Assembly (NCBI RefSeq): GCF_900465055.1
Contig: NZ_LS483250.1
Coordinates: forward strand, 2,046,001-2,110,000
Source: Moritella yayanosii
GTDB taxonomy: Bacteria; Pseudomonadota; Gammaproteobacteria; Enterobacterales; Moritellaceae
Direction of reading: 5' to 3'
Length of the DNA stretch: 64,000 bases
Positions 1 through 8,951 of this stretch are shown one piece after another (positions within the stretch are counted from its first letter, which is position 1; every line of letters begins with the position of its first letter). The position numbers and the translations under genes are program-made. The notes under the pieces are model-generated. The model saw only the letters and a list, made by a program, of their open reading frames with translations. It did not search any database and had not been told where the DNA came from.

Positions 1-498
1 CCTTACCCGTACTGTACTTCAATGCATTATTGAGCATGTTAGTAATGACTTGAAATAACTTAGAGCTATCCACACTGATTGTTTTAGGTAATGTATCACT
101 GACATGGAAATTCAGTGTTTTTCCTTCAGGCATACTCAATTTGTTATAATAATCTTTGATATTATTGAAGTATTGCAACGTATTAATCGGCGTTCTTATC
201 TCATGATTAATACTCGATACCATCGCGACAACTTGCCCGTGAATATGCTCAACCATACAATGTAATTGTTGACGCCTTGTTATCACTTCAATCTGTGCAT
301 CAAGCTCAATAGATAAATAACGGCATATTCCTTAAGCTGATGTTTTAACGCATTCAGCTGGTCATCATTTTCAACTGATCCAGTTTTCGAGCTAATATTA
401 ACAAGCTCTCCGACTAAGGCTTGGTATAAAGGTAACCGCCTTTATTGACGATAATGACAGAAGAAATGACGCAAGTTATCACTGATATCAATGACCAT
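1..498 (-). pseudogene. Sensor histidine kinase, disrupted and cut by the window edge
   Basis: The minus strand between about 320 and 1 encodes a histidine-kinase core: the phosphoacceptor H-box (N-H-E-I-R-T-P, near 200) and an N-box (N-M-L-N-N-A-L-K-Y, near 20). The likely start ATG at 498 overlaps the TAA stop of the upstream receiver-EAL gene (TAATG), so the two were translationally coupled. Reading from 498, the frame meets a TAA at 442-444, and a second frame change near 310-330 is needed to reach the H-box. I read this as a decayed kinase, or sequencing error at two sites. The 3' end, with the ATP-binding G-boxes, lies outside the window. The partner is presumably the adjacent receiver protein. 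Confidence 0.7.
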
Positions 499-1690
499 TA
501 GCGGCAATGTCCTTATGCAGATAACGATTGACCCAGGCAGTTAAATAACGGCCTTCAATCGGCGGGCTATATAAATAACCTTGCGCGATATCACAACCCA
601 GTTCAGCTAAAATATTAAGCACGCTTTCAGTCTCAATACCTTCGGCAACGACACTCACCGACATTTTTTTAGCTAAGGCGATCGTCGACTCCACAATGAG
701 GTGGTGTTGTTCATTGGTATCAATATCACAGACAAAAGAGCGGTCAATTTTAATTTCATTAAAAGGAATGGTATCTAAACGTTCATAGGTCGAATAACTT
801 TTACCAAAATCATCCAGTGAAATACCAATGTCATTAATAATCAGTCTGGCGATAGAATTCAATACACTGGCTTGATTAATAATTGCTTGTGATTCGGTCA
901 GCTCTAACGTTAATTTGATATCAGCATGTGCTTGTTTATGGCGGATGATGTAGTCAATCAAGTTATCGCAACTTAAGTCTTCGGCGGTAACATTAATCGA
1001 TAGTGTATAACTCGATAACATCTTTTCATGAGCCCAAAATTTGAATGCTTTCGCGATAATTATCTTAGTAAAATCAACATTTAACCCCGCTTTATCAATC
1101 AAAGGTAAAAACGTATCGGGATAAATATAACCATTTTCATCATACATTCTGGCTAATACTTCAAAGCCGATAATAGCGTTACTTTTCATATCTATTTGAG
1201 GTTGAAAGCAAAGTAATACTTGTTCATCGGCAAACAGCTGATTTATGTCATAATCAGAGACACTTACCGGTGATTTAACGACCATTTGATGGTCGTGCTG
1301 ACGTTGCAAACGTGCTGTTTCCGCTAATATAAAGTCCATATTAATCGGCTTTTCAAAAACGCCGACGAGGTTCAGTTTCAAACTACTGGCAATACTACCC
1401 ACTAACGCCAAAGTTCGTTTATTCGAAGAACTAATCACAGCGAGGGGAATATCGGCATAACTCGGGTGCTCAGATAAAAAATTAATCACCTCCATGCCAT
1501 CACAGTTATCCATTTTCAAATCCAAGATCAGTAAATCAATATTACCTTCAATAGCCACAATCGCTTCAATACCTTGATTTGCATCTTCAGCTTCAAACGT
1601 CTGAAAATCATGTTCGAAGCTACTCTCGATAAGATCGGCTTTAATCGCTTCTCGGACAAACTTTTGGTCATCGATAATCAAAATATTCAT
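488..1690 (-). CDS. Response regulator with EAL c-di-GMP phosphodiesterase output
   Basis: This 400-residue protein has an N-terminal receiver domain (about 1-120; acidic pair D7-D8 and probable phosphoacceptor D57 in ILDLKM) followed by an EAL domain (about 150-390). The catalytic landmarks of active EAL enzymes are visible: E-V-L-A-R, the DDFG loop, I-K-I-D-R-S-F and A-E-G-I-E-T. It should therefore hydrolyse c-di-GMP in the cytoplasm under phosphorylation control, like the VieA group but without a DNA-binding domain. The start at 1690 is chosen over an ATG at 1714 because GGAG sits seven bases before it. It lies 10 bp after an XRE regulator gene and overlaps the start of a broken kinase gene. 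Confidence 0.88.
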   Translation of the reverse strand: MNILIIDDQKFVREAIKADLIESSFEHDFQTFEAEDANQGIEAIVAIEGNIDLLILDLKMDNCDGMEVINFLSEHPSYADIPLAVISSSNKRTLALVGSIASSLKLNLVGVFEKPINMDFILAETARLQRQHDHQMVVKSPVSVSDYDINQLFADEQVLLCFQPQIDMKSNAIIGFEVLARMYDENGYIYPDTFLPLIDKAGLNVDFTKIIIAKAFKFWAHEKMLSSYTLSINVTAEDLSCDNLIDYIIRHKQAHADIKLTLELTESQAIINQASVLNSIARLIINDIGISLDDFGKSYSTYERLDTIPFNEIKIDRSFVCDIDTNEQHHLIVESTIALAKKMSVSVVAEGIETESVLNILAELGCDIAQGYLYSPPIEGRYLTAWVNRYLHKDIAANGH

Positions 1691-1700
1691 AATTACTCCG

Positions 1701-2651
1701 CTATATACCGACATTCGTGGATTGTAATTCTCGTGTTGCTATCACAGAAAGCATCAACATATTTCGGTTTGCCATGACTTCAGAACGACTCATAATAAAC
1801 GAATAGTTCTGAATGATTTTAGATTGATGTTCAATTGGTTTAACTTTAAACATGGGGATCTTCATCTGCATTAATTTTTGTTTCAATTTGCTATCACAAG
1901 TACTAAAACTTAAATATTCAATCGCTTTATCTGTCGCTAACTGATTAAGGTAAACAGACATCATATGATTATCAATGGCAGGTGAAACACCAAAAGAAGA
2001 CAGTACCACCAATACATTCGCGCGCTCTTGTTTCGCAACATTCAGTAGTTCCATAATACCGATAGTGCAATTCATGAACTCAAATAATGCTTTGGTATTT
2101 ACTTTACAAAACAGGCAATGCCCTACTAATTGGCTGGAATTGCAAAATGCCGAGACTAAATTAAGCGGTTTTAGTAATGCTGTTGAGGTTATTTCTTGAT
2201 GTATCGGTAATAAACGCGGGTTACCTTCATACATTAAGCAAAGTTTTAACATCGATGCAAAATCAACGTGGTCAGGCAGCATTGACTTGGTATGGTATTG
2301 ATCATTTTTATAATACGGATGTGCTGCTTTGTCATTTTTTCCGTTACCCGAAAGCTGAATGGCATATAAGCTTTCTTTGACAAAATCAAGATCTGAACTA
2401 TAGATATTAAACAGATCATCACCAAACACTTCGGCTATTTCTGACTGTTTTGTTAAAGACGGTGTGTTAATACCACGTTCCCAACGACTAATTGAGATCG
2501 TATCTAAGCTATCAAAAGAATGACTTCTTTCATTTAATAACGCCCGTAACCCTTCTTGTGAAAGGTTATGCTCTGCGCGTATTTTTCTTAAAAAACTTGA
2601 GAATACCCTCATTATTATTGTTTTTGGATAAGAGTATTTTTTAAATTCCAT
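1701..2651 (-). CDS. XRE-type helix-turn-helix regulator with unknown C-terminal domain
   Basis: This protein of about 316 residues has an N-terminal XRE helix-turn-helix (S-R-W-E-R-G-I-N-T-P-S recognition segment within roughly residues 15-75). The C-terminal half, of about 180 residues, I cannot assign with confidence; its spacing of hydrophobic and aromatic residues is loosely reminiscent of a GNAT fold. An ATG at 2651 preceded by GGAAG is preferred to the TTG at 2663. It is the first gene of a tight operon (10 bp spacing) with the receiver-EAL protein and the broken kinase, so it probably regulates that locus. The DNA-binding call is firm; the ligand is unknown. Confidence 0.75.
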   Translation of the reverse strand: MEFKKYSYPKTIIMRVFSSFLRKIRAEHNLSQEGLRALLNERSHSFDSLDTISISRWERGINTPSLTKQSEIAEVFGDDLFNIYSSDLDFVKESLYAIQLSGNGKNDKAAHPYYKNDQYHTKSMLPDHVDFASMLKLCLMYEGNPRLLPIHQEITSTALLKPLNLVSAFCNSSQLVGHCLFCKVNTKALFEFMNCTIGIMELLNVAKQERANVLVVLSSFGVSPAIDNHMMSVYLNQLATDKAIEYLSFSTCDSKLKQKLMQMKIPMFKVKPIEHQSKIIQNYSFIMSRSEVMANRNMLMLSVIATRELQSTNVGI

Positions 2652-3010
2652 CTTCGCTTCCAATTATATCTAATGCCCTTATCACTAACCTAAGCACTGT
2701 CATTGCTCAACGACATTAAACACTAAGTTTGAAACAAAAACACTATCAATTTATAAAAAACTAAATATATGTTTATGTATGCACTAGTTCCACAGTAATA
2801 CTTTTAATTTCTTTAAAAACAATGCCTACATGCTAAGCAATATCACCACTATCTCAACGACTAGGCAGATATTTTTACATATCCATAAAATATTACTCTA
2901 GCGTGAAGTGTGCCAGATCGTTATGTTCATCACGCGGTAATGGAGCGCGGCAGAGCGCTATGTCAACACGTTTAAATTAAATGAGCATGGCGTTTATGAT
3001 ATGAAAAACA
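2652..3010. other. Intergenic stretch without recognisable gene
   Basis: About 360 A+T-rich bases separate the XRE regulator (minus) from the glutathione synthetase gene (minus). I see no ORF with a ribosome binding site, no structured RNA and no clear terminator. It should contain the promoter of the three-gene signalling operon. Confidence 0.5.
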
Positions 3011-4456
3011 CTAACGATAAACCAATGAATCGACTGCTCCCTGTCCACTATGAACCCCGCCTTCCATAACGTTCGCCGGTTTACTCCGCACTAAATACCC
3101 CGCCACAGCATCATCAATAGCAACACCATCAATGTTGACGGTAAAAATACCGATTTCACTGATCATATCGCCAATCATGCTCGCTTCACCATTGCGAATA
3201 ATCATGGTCGGGTGCGAACGAGGCAGGGGCACGATTTTGCGCATCAACGACCAAGACTCATACTCAGCTTCATCAAGTGTTCTTAGTTTAGTCACAATAT
3301 CCTCACCAAACACACAATGACCACCACCTTCGCCCTGATTCTTCAATACCCAATTATCGAGTCCAGTTGTCATCAAATGCGCAATTGAATCAGCATGCAA
3401 TGGCAGCATCTCACCAAAAAAGGGTTTAATGGTGAATGCTTCTTGCTCAGTTAACCCAAATTTCATCAGTGCTTGTGCAGGTAAATTAGATAACAACATT
3501 TGTACCCGTTTACTCGATGCCAGTTGCTGAGCGATGGTCGCATTCATCGCAATATCATGCTGCTCTAGCATCATCCGAACCGACATCAATGTTCTGCAGC
3601 AATACTTTTCGATAATGGTTTTATCATAATAATCACACTGCTGATAACCGGCACGCAGATAGACCACATCAATTGGCTCATTATTTAATAACAGACGATG
3701 GTTATCCCCTGTCGACAATTGGCCGTGTAACTCGGTAAATGTTTTCCTTAACGTGCGAATACCTTTTGCATGTAACGCATATTCTAATAAACGCTGGTCA
3801 TAGACATTATCTTCATGCGCTTGCACTACCATGACAAACGTCGGTTTACCCGCATCATTGTGTTTTTGTTTAATCATACGTGCAGACTTGGCGATACCAT
3901 CCGCGAGTTTTTCGATTGCATCATTCGCGATAAATTCAGGCTGAATTTGTGTGCCTGGTTGGTTCTGAGAATGATGATGCTCTACATAAGTTTGAAATAA
4001 ATCAGCATGCTGCGCCGCAATGTAACGATGCAATTCAGATGCGCGTTGACCAAAAGGCCCCATACCAGCAGCAATCCCATTAAACTCGATCAACTTAGGA
4101 CCTAATTGCTGATCATCCATAAAGTCAGTTCTCATGATCAGTAAAGGCGTCGCTCGACGAGATTGGGTTAACGATAACTTATTATGTAATGTTAATAATG
4201 CCGAAAATAAAGGATCTGTATCGGCAATAGGTGCTATAGCTTGTTGAATAAAATCGTCATCTTTGGAAATAGCATGTAATAATTGACCAAACAATCCAGC
4301 CGCCTGCTGCAGCCCCTCAAAACGTACTTTATCGATACTGCTTGGCGTTAAGGTGAACGGGCAATGCAAACTACTGGCATTACTTTGCTTGAACACTAAC
4401 GAGTGCGCGAATGCCCATTCAACACTATCTGTAACCGCTATTTCTACATTATTCAT
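3011..4456 (-). CDS. Eukaryotic-type glutathione synthetase (ATP-grasp)
   Basis: This protein of 481 residues resembles the eukaryotic GSS family rather than bacterial GshB (about 315 residues) in length and motifs. A segment like V-V-Y-L-R-A-G-Y-Q near residue 265 matches the substrate-domain region, and the glycine-rich ATP-grasp loop V-L-K-N-Q-G-E-G-G-G-H is near residue 370. It would ligate gamma-glutamylcysteine and glycine with ATP in the cytosol. It starts at ATG 4456 with a weak GGGG upstream and appears monocistronic. I see no gamma-glutamylcysteine ligase beside it. A related ATP-grasp ligase of different specificity cannot be excluded. Confidence 0.7.
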   Translation of the reverse strand: MNNVEIAVTDSVEWAFAHSLVFKQSNASSLHCPFTLTPSSIDKVRFEGLQQAAGLFGQLLHAISKDDDFIQQAIAPIADTDPLFSALLTLHNKLSLTQSRRATPLLIMRTDFMDDQQLGPKLIEFNGIAAGMGPFGQRASELHRYIAAQHADLFQTYVEHHHSQNQPGTQIQPEFIANDAIEKLADGIAKSARMIKQKHNDAGKPTFVMVVQAHEDNVYDQRLLEYALHAKGIRTLRKTFTELHGQLSTGDNHRLLLNNEPIDVVYLRAGYQQCDYYDKTIIEKYCCRTLMSVRMMLEQHDIAMNATIAQQLASSKRVQMLLSNLPAQALMKFGLTEQEAFTIKPFFGEMLPLHADSIAHLMTTGLDNWVLKNQGEGGGHCVFGEDIVTKLRTLDEAEYESWSLMRKIVPLPRSHPTMIIRNGEASMIGDMISEIGIFTVNIDGVAIDDAVAGYLVRSKPANVMEGGVHSGQGAVDSLVYR

Positions 4457-4693
4457 ACTGTCGACCCCGTTGCAAACAACGTTAAAGCATCACCAATAAT
4501 CGATGCCAACTATTTCCATAAAACTGGTAATATAGATTGGCTGGTTTTAACTGTCAAATATATTGCCATAAATGCAGAACTATATGAAGCACAAAAAAGA
4601 CAGGAAATTAAAAACACCACTCAGAATAGGTGGTGTAAAAGCTTAATAAAAACAATAGTTAAAACCATAATTTAAAAAACAGTTAAAAATGTA

Positions 4694-5029
4694 CTAACAC
4701 TGCTTTTCGTTACCAATGCTGTCATTGCAAATAGTGTTCTTCACTTCATCAATACAACATTCATCTTGTAAAAAACCAATCACAGATTGTAATTTTTCAT
4801 ATTCAGCCACACAGTACAAAGTACGTCCTTCACGGCGCTGTGACAGTAATCCTGCAGACGCTAAGCTAGCGATATGGTGTGATAACGTCGACCCTGGAAT
4901 GGATAATTGTGATTGCAAACCACCCACAGCAATACCTTGATAACCGGCGCGAATAATACTTTTAAAAATAGTTAATCGCGTTGGATGCCCCAGTTCTTTC
5001 AGCGCTTTCGCAATTACATCAATATCCAT
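4694..5029 (-). CDS. ArsR/SmtB-family metalloregulator, probably As(III)/organoarsenical responsive
   Basis: This 111-residue winged-helix repressor has the ArsR core (A-L-K-E-L-G-H-P-T-R near the N-terminus; recognition helix S-T-L-S-H-H-I-A-S-L). A C-terminal vicinal cysteine pair (D-E-C-C) with further cysteines downstream recalls the C-terminal Cys-Cys-Cys sensor site of Acidithiobacillus ArsR, rather than the CVC of the E. coli protein. Its promoter carries an inverted repeat, ATATTTC-N10-GAAACAT, at 5063-5086. The same architecture occurs twice before the arsP-like permease gene at 23848-24765, so I infer autoregulation plus control of that distant gene. No ars gene is adjacent. Confidence 0.82.
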   Translation of the reverse strand: MDIDVIAKALKELGHPTRLTIFKSIIRAGYQGIAVGGLQSQLSIPGSTLSHHIASLASAGLLSQRREGRTLYCVAEYEKLQSVIGFLQDECCIDEVKNTICNDSIGNEKQC

Positions 5030-5062
5030 TATTTATATCTCCACCATACCCGTTAACAACAT

Positions 5063-5086
5063 ATATTTCGATACTAGCAGAAACAT
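5063..5086. promoter_or_regulatory. Putative ArsR operator upstream of arsR
   Basis: Inverted repeat ATATTTC (5063-5069), ten-base spacer, GAAACAT (5080-5086), 34 bases before the arsR start codon. It has the same spacing and arms as the two sites before the ArsP permease at 24779-24802 and 24828-24851. Confidence 0.6.
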
Positions 5087-5128
5087 ATGTGGGATGCCAA
5101 CTGAACCAACAAAGGGCATCCTCATACG

Positions 5129-5506
5129 CTAGCTCAAATCCATGGTATAACGTTTAAGTAATTCCATTGGCACTATCTCTAATGCGCGTATATGAGTTCT
5201 TTTTAAATACACTCTAGGCGCCATCTTATCTTCTAACGCTTGTAACCAGCGCGCGGCACACAAGCACCAACGATCACCCGCTCGCAAACCGTGAAAACCA
5301 GATTCTGGCACCGGTGTTGATAAATCATTACCTTTAAAACGCGAGTATTCTAAAAATTCAGCCGACACTTCAATGCACACCGTATGCGAACCCGCATCTT
5401 GGCTGCAGGTATTACAGGCACCATCACGATAAAAACCAGTCATAGGATCATCGCCACATAATTCCAACGCTTCGCCAAATACATTGACTGAATCATACAT
5501 TTCCAT
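5129..5506 (-). CDS. DUF2237 family protein
   Basis: This small soluble protein of 125 residues matches the DUF2237 pattern throughout: N-V-F-G-E-A-L-E-L-C, then D-P-M-T-G-F-Y-R-D-G-A-C-N-T, G-S-H-T-V-C, G-N-D-L-S-T-P and G-D-R-W-C-L-C-A-A-R-W. The conserved cysteines and acidic residues suggest metal binding, but the function of the family is unknown to me. It starts at ATG 5506 with AAGG upstream and is followed by the arsR promoter; co-regulation is not evident. Confidence in the family is high. Confidence 0.85.
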   Translation of the reverse strand: MEMYDSVNVFGEALELCGDDPMTGFYRDGACNTCSQDAGSHTVCIEVSAEFLEYSRFKGNDLSTPVPESGFHGLRAGDRWCLCAARWLQALEDKMAPRVYLKRTHIRALEIVPMELLKRYTMDLS

Positions 5507-5632
5507 TACAAACGCCTTTTATAGTAAGAGTTAGATTACTTAGAATTAAAGTAAAGTTGAAACTTGATAACCCTAGCACTTATTATTTTAACCGTCTATG
5601 GTGCGTGTTTGATGATGTCATTACGCCGCTAT

Positions 5633-5692
5633 TAGCAATCGCGTAAATAGTCTAGCAATCGTGTCAATAGTCTAACAATCGCTTATAATGAC
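5633..5692. repeat. Three tandem 20-bp direct repeats
   Basis: Units of 20 bp start at 5633, 5653 and 5673. The first two read TAGCAATCGYGTMAATAGTC; the third matches over its first nine bases with one change and then diverges. They lie 50-110 bases upstream of the alpha/beta hydrolase gene and could be a phased regulator site. Confidence 0.55.
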
Positions 5693-5741
5693 CTTTTAAT
5701 GCGTTCTTGCGCATAGATACTATTCACGGCATAGGAAGATC

Positions 5742-6380
5742 ATGGAACTCATTTATAACGGCCCTGTTGATGGCCCATTATTTGTATTTGCTCACGGTGC
5801 TGGCGCGCCTGCGAGTGCTGACTTTATGGAAACCATCGCCAAAGGATTAGCCTTACAGGGAATACGCGTGGCACGTTTCAATTTTCCTTATATGCAGCAA
5901 CGTGTTGATAATGGTACTCGCCGACCACCAGAGCGTGCGCCGAAACTCATCGCCCAATACCAACAACTTATTGCCAGCATTGACCAACCTATGGTGATCG
6001 GGGGTAAATCAATGGGCGGACGCATGGCCAGTTTAGTGGCATCCGATCCAACGACAGATGAGTTATCCGTTAATTCAAAAATAAAAGGCATCGCCTGTTT
6101 AGGTTTTCCTTTTCATCCCGCCAATAAACCCGAAACATTACGCACCGCGCACTTCTCCTTGATTAAACAAGCGATTTTTATTGCTCAAGGTGAGCGAGAT
6201 AAGTTAGGCACCAAAGAAGAAGTGGCGAGTTATGGCTTACCAGATAATATTGACTGGTTATGGCTAGAAGATGGCGATCATGATTTAAAACCAAGAGTAA
6301 AAAGTGGTTTTACCCATCGAGCTCACCTGCAGAAAACCATAGATAATATGGCGGCGTTTATTAAGCAGGTATTAGCATAG
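5742..6380 (+). CDS. Alpha/beta hydrolase of the KANL3/Tex30 type
   Basis: This cytosolic protein of 212 residues has an oxyanion-hole loop near residue 18 (F-A-H-G-A-G-A-P) and the nucleophile elbow G-K-S-M-G-G-R near residue 87. A late D-G-D-H-D segment near residue 182 supplies the probable catalytic histidine, so the Ser-Asp-His hydrolase core is complete. The length and the GAGAP signature fit the bacterial KANL3/Tex30-like family (alpha/beta hydrolase_11), whose substrate is unknown. The start ATG at 5742 follows GGAAG by three bases. It stands alone between divergent and convergent neighbours, with short tandem repeats in its upstream region. Confidence 0.85.
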   Translation: MELIYNGPVDGPLFVFAHGAGAPASADFMETIAKGLALQGIRVARFNFPYMQQRVDNGTRRPPERAPKLIAQYQQLIASIDQPMVIGGKSMGGRMASLVASDPTTDELSVNSKIKGIACLGFPFHPANKPETLRTAHFSLIKQAIFIAQGERDKLGTKEEVASYGLPDNIDWLWLEDGDHDLKPRVKSGFTHRAHLQKTIDNMAAFIKQVLA

Positions 6381-6402
6381 GTATCTTAATCGCTTTAATC
6401 TG

Positions 6403-6672
6403 CTAATCGGGGATCACAGCGCAGGTATCATATTTTACTCGGTTCATCGATATCTGGGTTTTAAAGTTTTTCATATTCGGGTCACTGTACAAGTAACGTT
6501 GGCAAAAGTCGTCATACTGCTGCATATTTTCAACCGTCACCAATAACACAAAATCCACTTCTCCGGTGACTTGATAACATTCTCTGACCTCGGGGGCCAA
6601 GCGGATATGTTTAATAAAGCCATCTTGCTGTAACTGGCGCAAAATGGCTTTATCAATCCGATCGAGAAACAT
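6403..6672 (-). pseudogene. Lrp/AsnC regulator with in-frame internal deletion
   Basis: The 89-residue frame begins like an Lrp-family protein (L-D-R-I-D-K-A-I-L-R-Q-L-Q-Q-D-G) and then jumps directly into the ligand-binding RAM domain (L-A-P-E-V-R-E-C-Y-Q-V-T-G-E-V-D-F). Family members are about 150 residues, so about 60-65 residues, including the helix-turn-helix, are missing while the frame is kept. It cannot bind DNA in the usual way. Either it is a decayed gene or the remaining RAM domain acts as a stand-alone partner of other Lrp proteins. It is convergent with the hydrolase gene and divergent from the nucleoside-recognition membrane protein, which it may once have regulated. Confidence 0.75.
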
Positions 6673-6803
6673 AATTAACTTAACCTCAGTAAATAAGAAA
6701 TATATAGAAATATTTGTACCTGATTATTGAAATCATTTCTAGCCGCTTGAATATAATAAACGCCATAACACATTAATTACCTCACAGACATGGAAACCGT
6801 CAC

Positions 6804-7733
6804 ATGCTAACAAGCTTAAAATCTTTATTTCTCGACGTTTGGCGTGTTTATCTCACACTGCTTAAAGTCATGGTACCCACGCTTATTATCGTTAAAGTAT
6901 TAGATATGATTGGCGGCACTGTGTGGTTAGGAAAGCTGTTAGCACCGCTGATGAGTTTGGTTGGTTTACCCGAAGCGATGGGCTTGGTATGGGCAACCGC
7001 TATGCTCACCAATATCTATACGGGTATGGCGGTATTTTTTGATTTAGCTGGCGATAATCCACTCACCGTAGCCCAAGTATCAGTCCTTGGTATCATGATG
7101 CTACTGGCACATTCTTTACCTATTGAAGGCGCTGTCGCCAAGCTTACGGGTATCTCTTGGTGCGTGACCTTACCACTGCGTATTGGCGGCGGTTTTATAC
7201 TGGGTATGATCACCAATCAAGTGTACCTATTGGGAAACTGGCGACAGCAACCTGCCGAGATAGTGTGGCAACCGACACCCGCATCATCCAGCCTATTTGA
7301 TTGGGGCATAGCGCAATTAACCATGCTCGCCTCTATCTTTGTTATCATTGCTGCACTGATGATATTACTGCGGTTATTAAAATGGTGTGGGATCGAAAAA
7401 ATCATGCAAACGCTGCTATCGCCATTTTTAAAAGCATTAACCATAGGTAAAGAAACCACCAATGTTTGTGTGATTGGTTTAGTTCTGGGCTTAAGTTTTG
7501 GTGCGGGGTTATTAATTGATGAGGCGCGTACAGGTAAAATCAGTAAGCGTGATATTTTCCTCGCGGTCTGCTTTTTAGGACTAACCCACAGCATTATTGA
7601 AGATACGCTCTTAATCTTACTGCTAGGTGCAGATGTGATGTCGATTTTATGGGGACGATTAGTATTTGGTTTTATTGTTATCGCTATTTTAGCACGCTGT
7701 ATCAAGCAGGAAGCATACATTAAAATCAGATAA
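6804..7733 (+). CDS. Membrane protein with nucleoside-recognition (Gate) domains
   Basis: This integral membrane protein of 309 residues has about eight hydrophobic segments. Two Gate-like repeats are visible: L-L-K-V-M-V-P-T-L-I-I near 20 and again around 205-300 (G-A-G-L-L-I-D-E-A, then T-H-S-I-I-E-D-T-L). This is the pattern of the SpmA/SpmB/nucleoside-recognition superfamily found in nucleoside and small-molecule carriers. The substrate is unknown. The neighbouring broken Lrp-type regulator, transcribed divergently, suggests that an amino acid or related metabolite once controlled it. Confidence 0.75.
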   Translation: MLTSLKSLFLDVWRVYLTLLKVMVPTLIIVKVLDMIGGTVWLGKLLAPLMSLVGLPEAMGLVWATAMLTNIYTGMAVFFDLAGDNPLTVAQVSVLGIMMLLAHSLPIEGAVAKLTGISWCVTLPLRIGGGFILGMITNQVYLLGNWRQQPAEIVWQPTPASSSLFDWGIAQLTMLASIFVIIAALMILLRLLKWCGIEKIMQTLLSPFLKALTIGKETTNVCVIGLVLGLSFGAGLLIDEARTGKISKRDIFLAVCFLGLTHSIIEDTLLILLLGADVMSILWGRLVFGFIVIAILARCIKQEAYIKIR

Positions 7734-7737
7734 GCAT

Positions 7738-8814
7738 TTACTCAATACATTTAAGGTCATCATTACGCTTAGACAAGCCTTTGAATGACGCCATCATGTT
7801 AGCTTTTTTTACAAACTGCTTAGGTGGCGTTATCACTTGTAAGCGATAGTCGTGTGATGAGGTTACAGTTGTCGTCATCGCGCTATTCACGTCAACAGGC
7901 GTAATAATAACCACGTTCAACTCGGGTGCGCGCGCCAAAATACTGGCCGCCGTCCCCAAGCCATTCTCGGTATGGAATTTACCGGCAATATGCATGACTT
8001 GTTTATTTTTACTAACTACAGACAGTTTATTTCTACTACCTAATAATGGTTTATTCGCGTTATCGGCTAAATAGTTAACAATGCTCTCAGCCATGGTTTC
8101 ATCCCATGTCACTTGCGAAGCAAATTTATGCTCATTTTGGCTTTCATCGCCATGATGCATCGACGCCATAAAACGGGTTTTGTACGGTGAGTCTTGGGTA
8201 TTGATATTCGCCGCTAACCACATGCGTTCATCCGCAGGTAATTTGTCCACATAGCTAATACCTGCTTTGCCGATACAACGGATGATATTTTTCGGTGCAT
8301 TGGCAGCGATAATATCAATATTGTTACGCTTTGCTAACTCAACAAGTGGACGATAATCACTGGTATAATTTGGCCAGGCATTCGCTTGTTTTATTAGCGT
8401 CCCTTCCCCTATTTCACCCGCTAAGTAAGCATTCACAATCGCTTGTTTATCGCGAGTAAACTGTTCCATTGATAGGGTCACATTGCCGTTAGCCGCAATC
8501 ATGGCTTGTAATAATTCAGTTTGAAAGCGATGAATACCAGCATGAGTATGCCACTCACCCACCAGCACCACATCGGCATGTTGAATGTCTGCAACAAAGT
8601 CTTTTAAATTAATATCCTGACCCGACGGCGACTGTAAATTATAATCATAGTAAGTAGTTACTTCCAATGACAGGTTCGTTTCATCTGCCGCAGACAAGAA
8701 AGAAGAACTTGTGCAACCAGCAAGTATGGAAACAAGTACCGCACAGATACAACTGCGTTTATAATTTTTAAATACACCTGCAAATGGAGAACCTAACTGA
8801 GTAAAAGTAAACAT
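7738..8814 (-). CDS. ChaN-family lipoprotein, probable haem-binding
   Basis: The protein of about 358 residues begins with a lipoprotein signal ending in I-L-A-G-C and should be membrane-anchored in the periplasm or outer membrane. The mature part matches the ChaN/PF04187 family: V-G-E-W-H-T-H-A-G-I-H near the start, M-E-Q-F-T-R-D, and a late H-I-A-G-K-F-H-T-E-N-G-L-G. Campylobacter ChaN binds haem and is linked to iron uptake; that role here is inferred. I place the start at ATG 8814 (AGGG upstream) rather than 8853, which would put an unusual extension before the signal peptide. It is convergent with the upstream membrane protein with only 4 bases between the stops. Confidence 0.8.
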   Translation of the reverse strand: MFTFTQLGSPFAGVFKNYKRSCICAVLVSILAGCTSSSFLSAADETNLSLEVTTYYDYNLQSPSGQDINLKDFVADIQHADVVLVGEWHTHAGIHRFQTELLQAMIAANGNVTLSMEQFTRDKQAIVNAYLAGEIGEGTLIKQANAWPNYTSDYRPLVELAKRNNIDIIAANAPKNIIRCIGKAGISYVDKLPADERMWLAANINTQDSPYKTRFMASMHHGDESQNEHKFASQVTWDETMAESIVNYLADNANKPLLGSRNKLSVVSKNKQVMHIAGKFHTENGLGTAASILARAPELNVVIITPVDVNSAMTTTVTSSHDYRLQVITPPKQFVKKANMMASFKGLSKRNDDLKCIE

Positions 8815-8951
8815 ATAACACCCTAATAATAACGACCATAAATAGTAATGCATCTCATTTGTAATAGCGAATCATGTATTATATCGCCCTTTAAATAATC
8901 AGTATTCGTGCAGATATCGGGATGATCAATAAAGCCTAACGGGATTAATCA

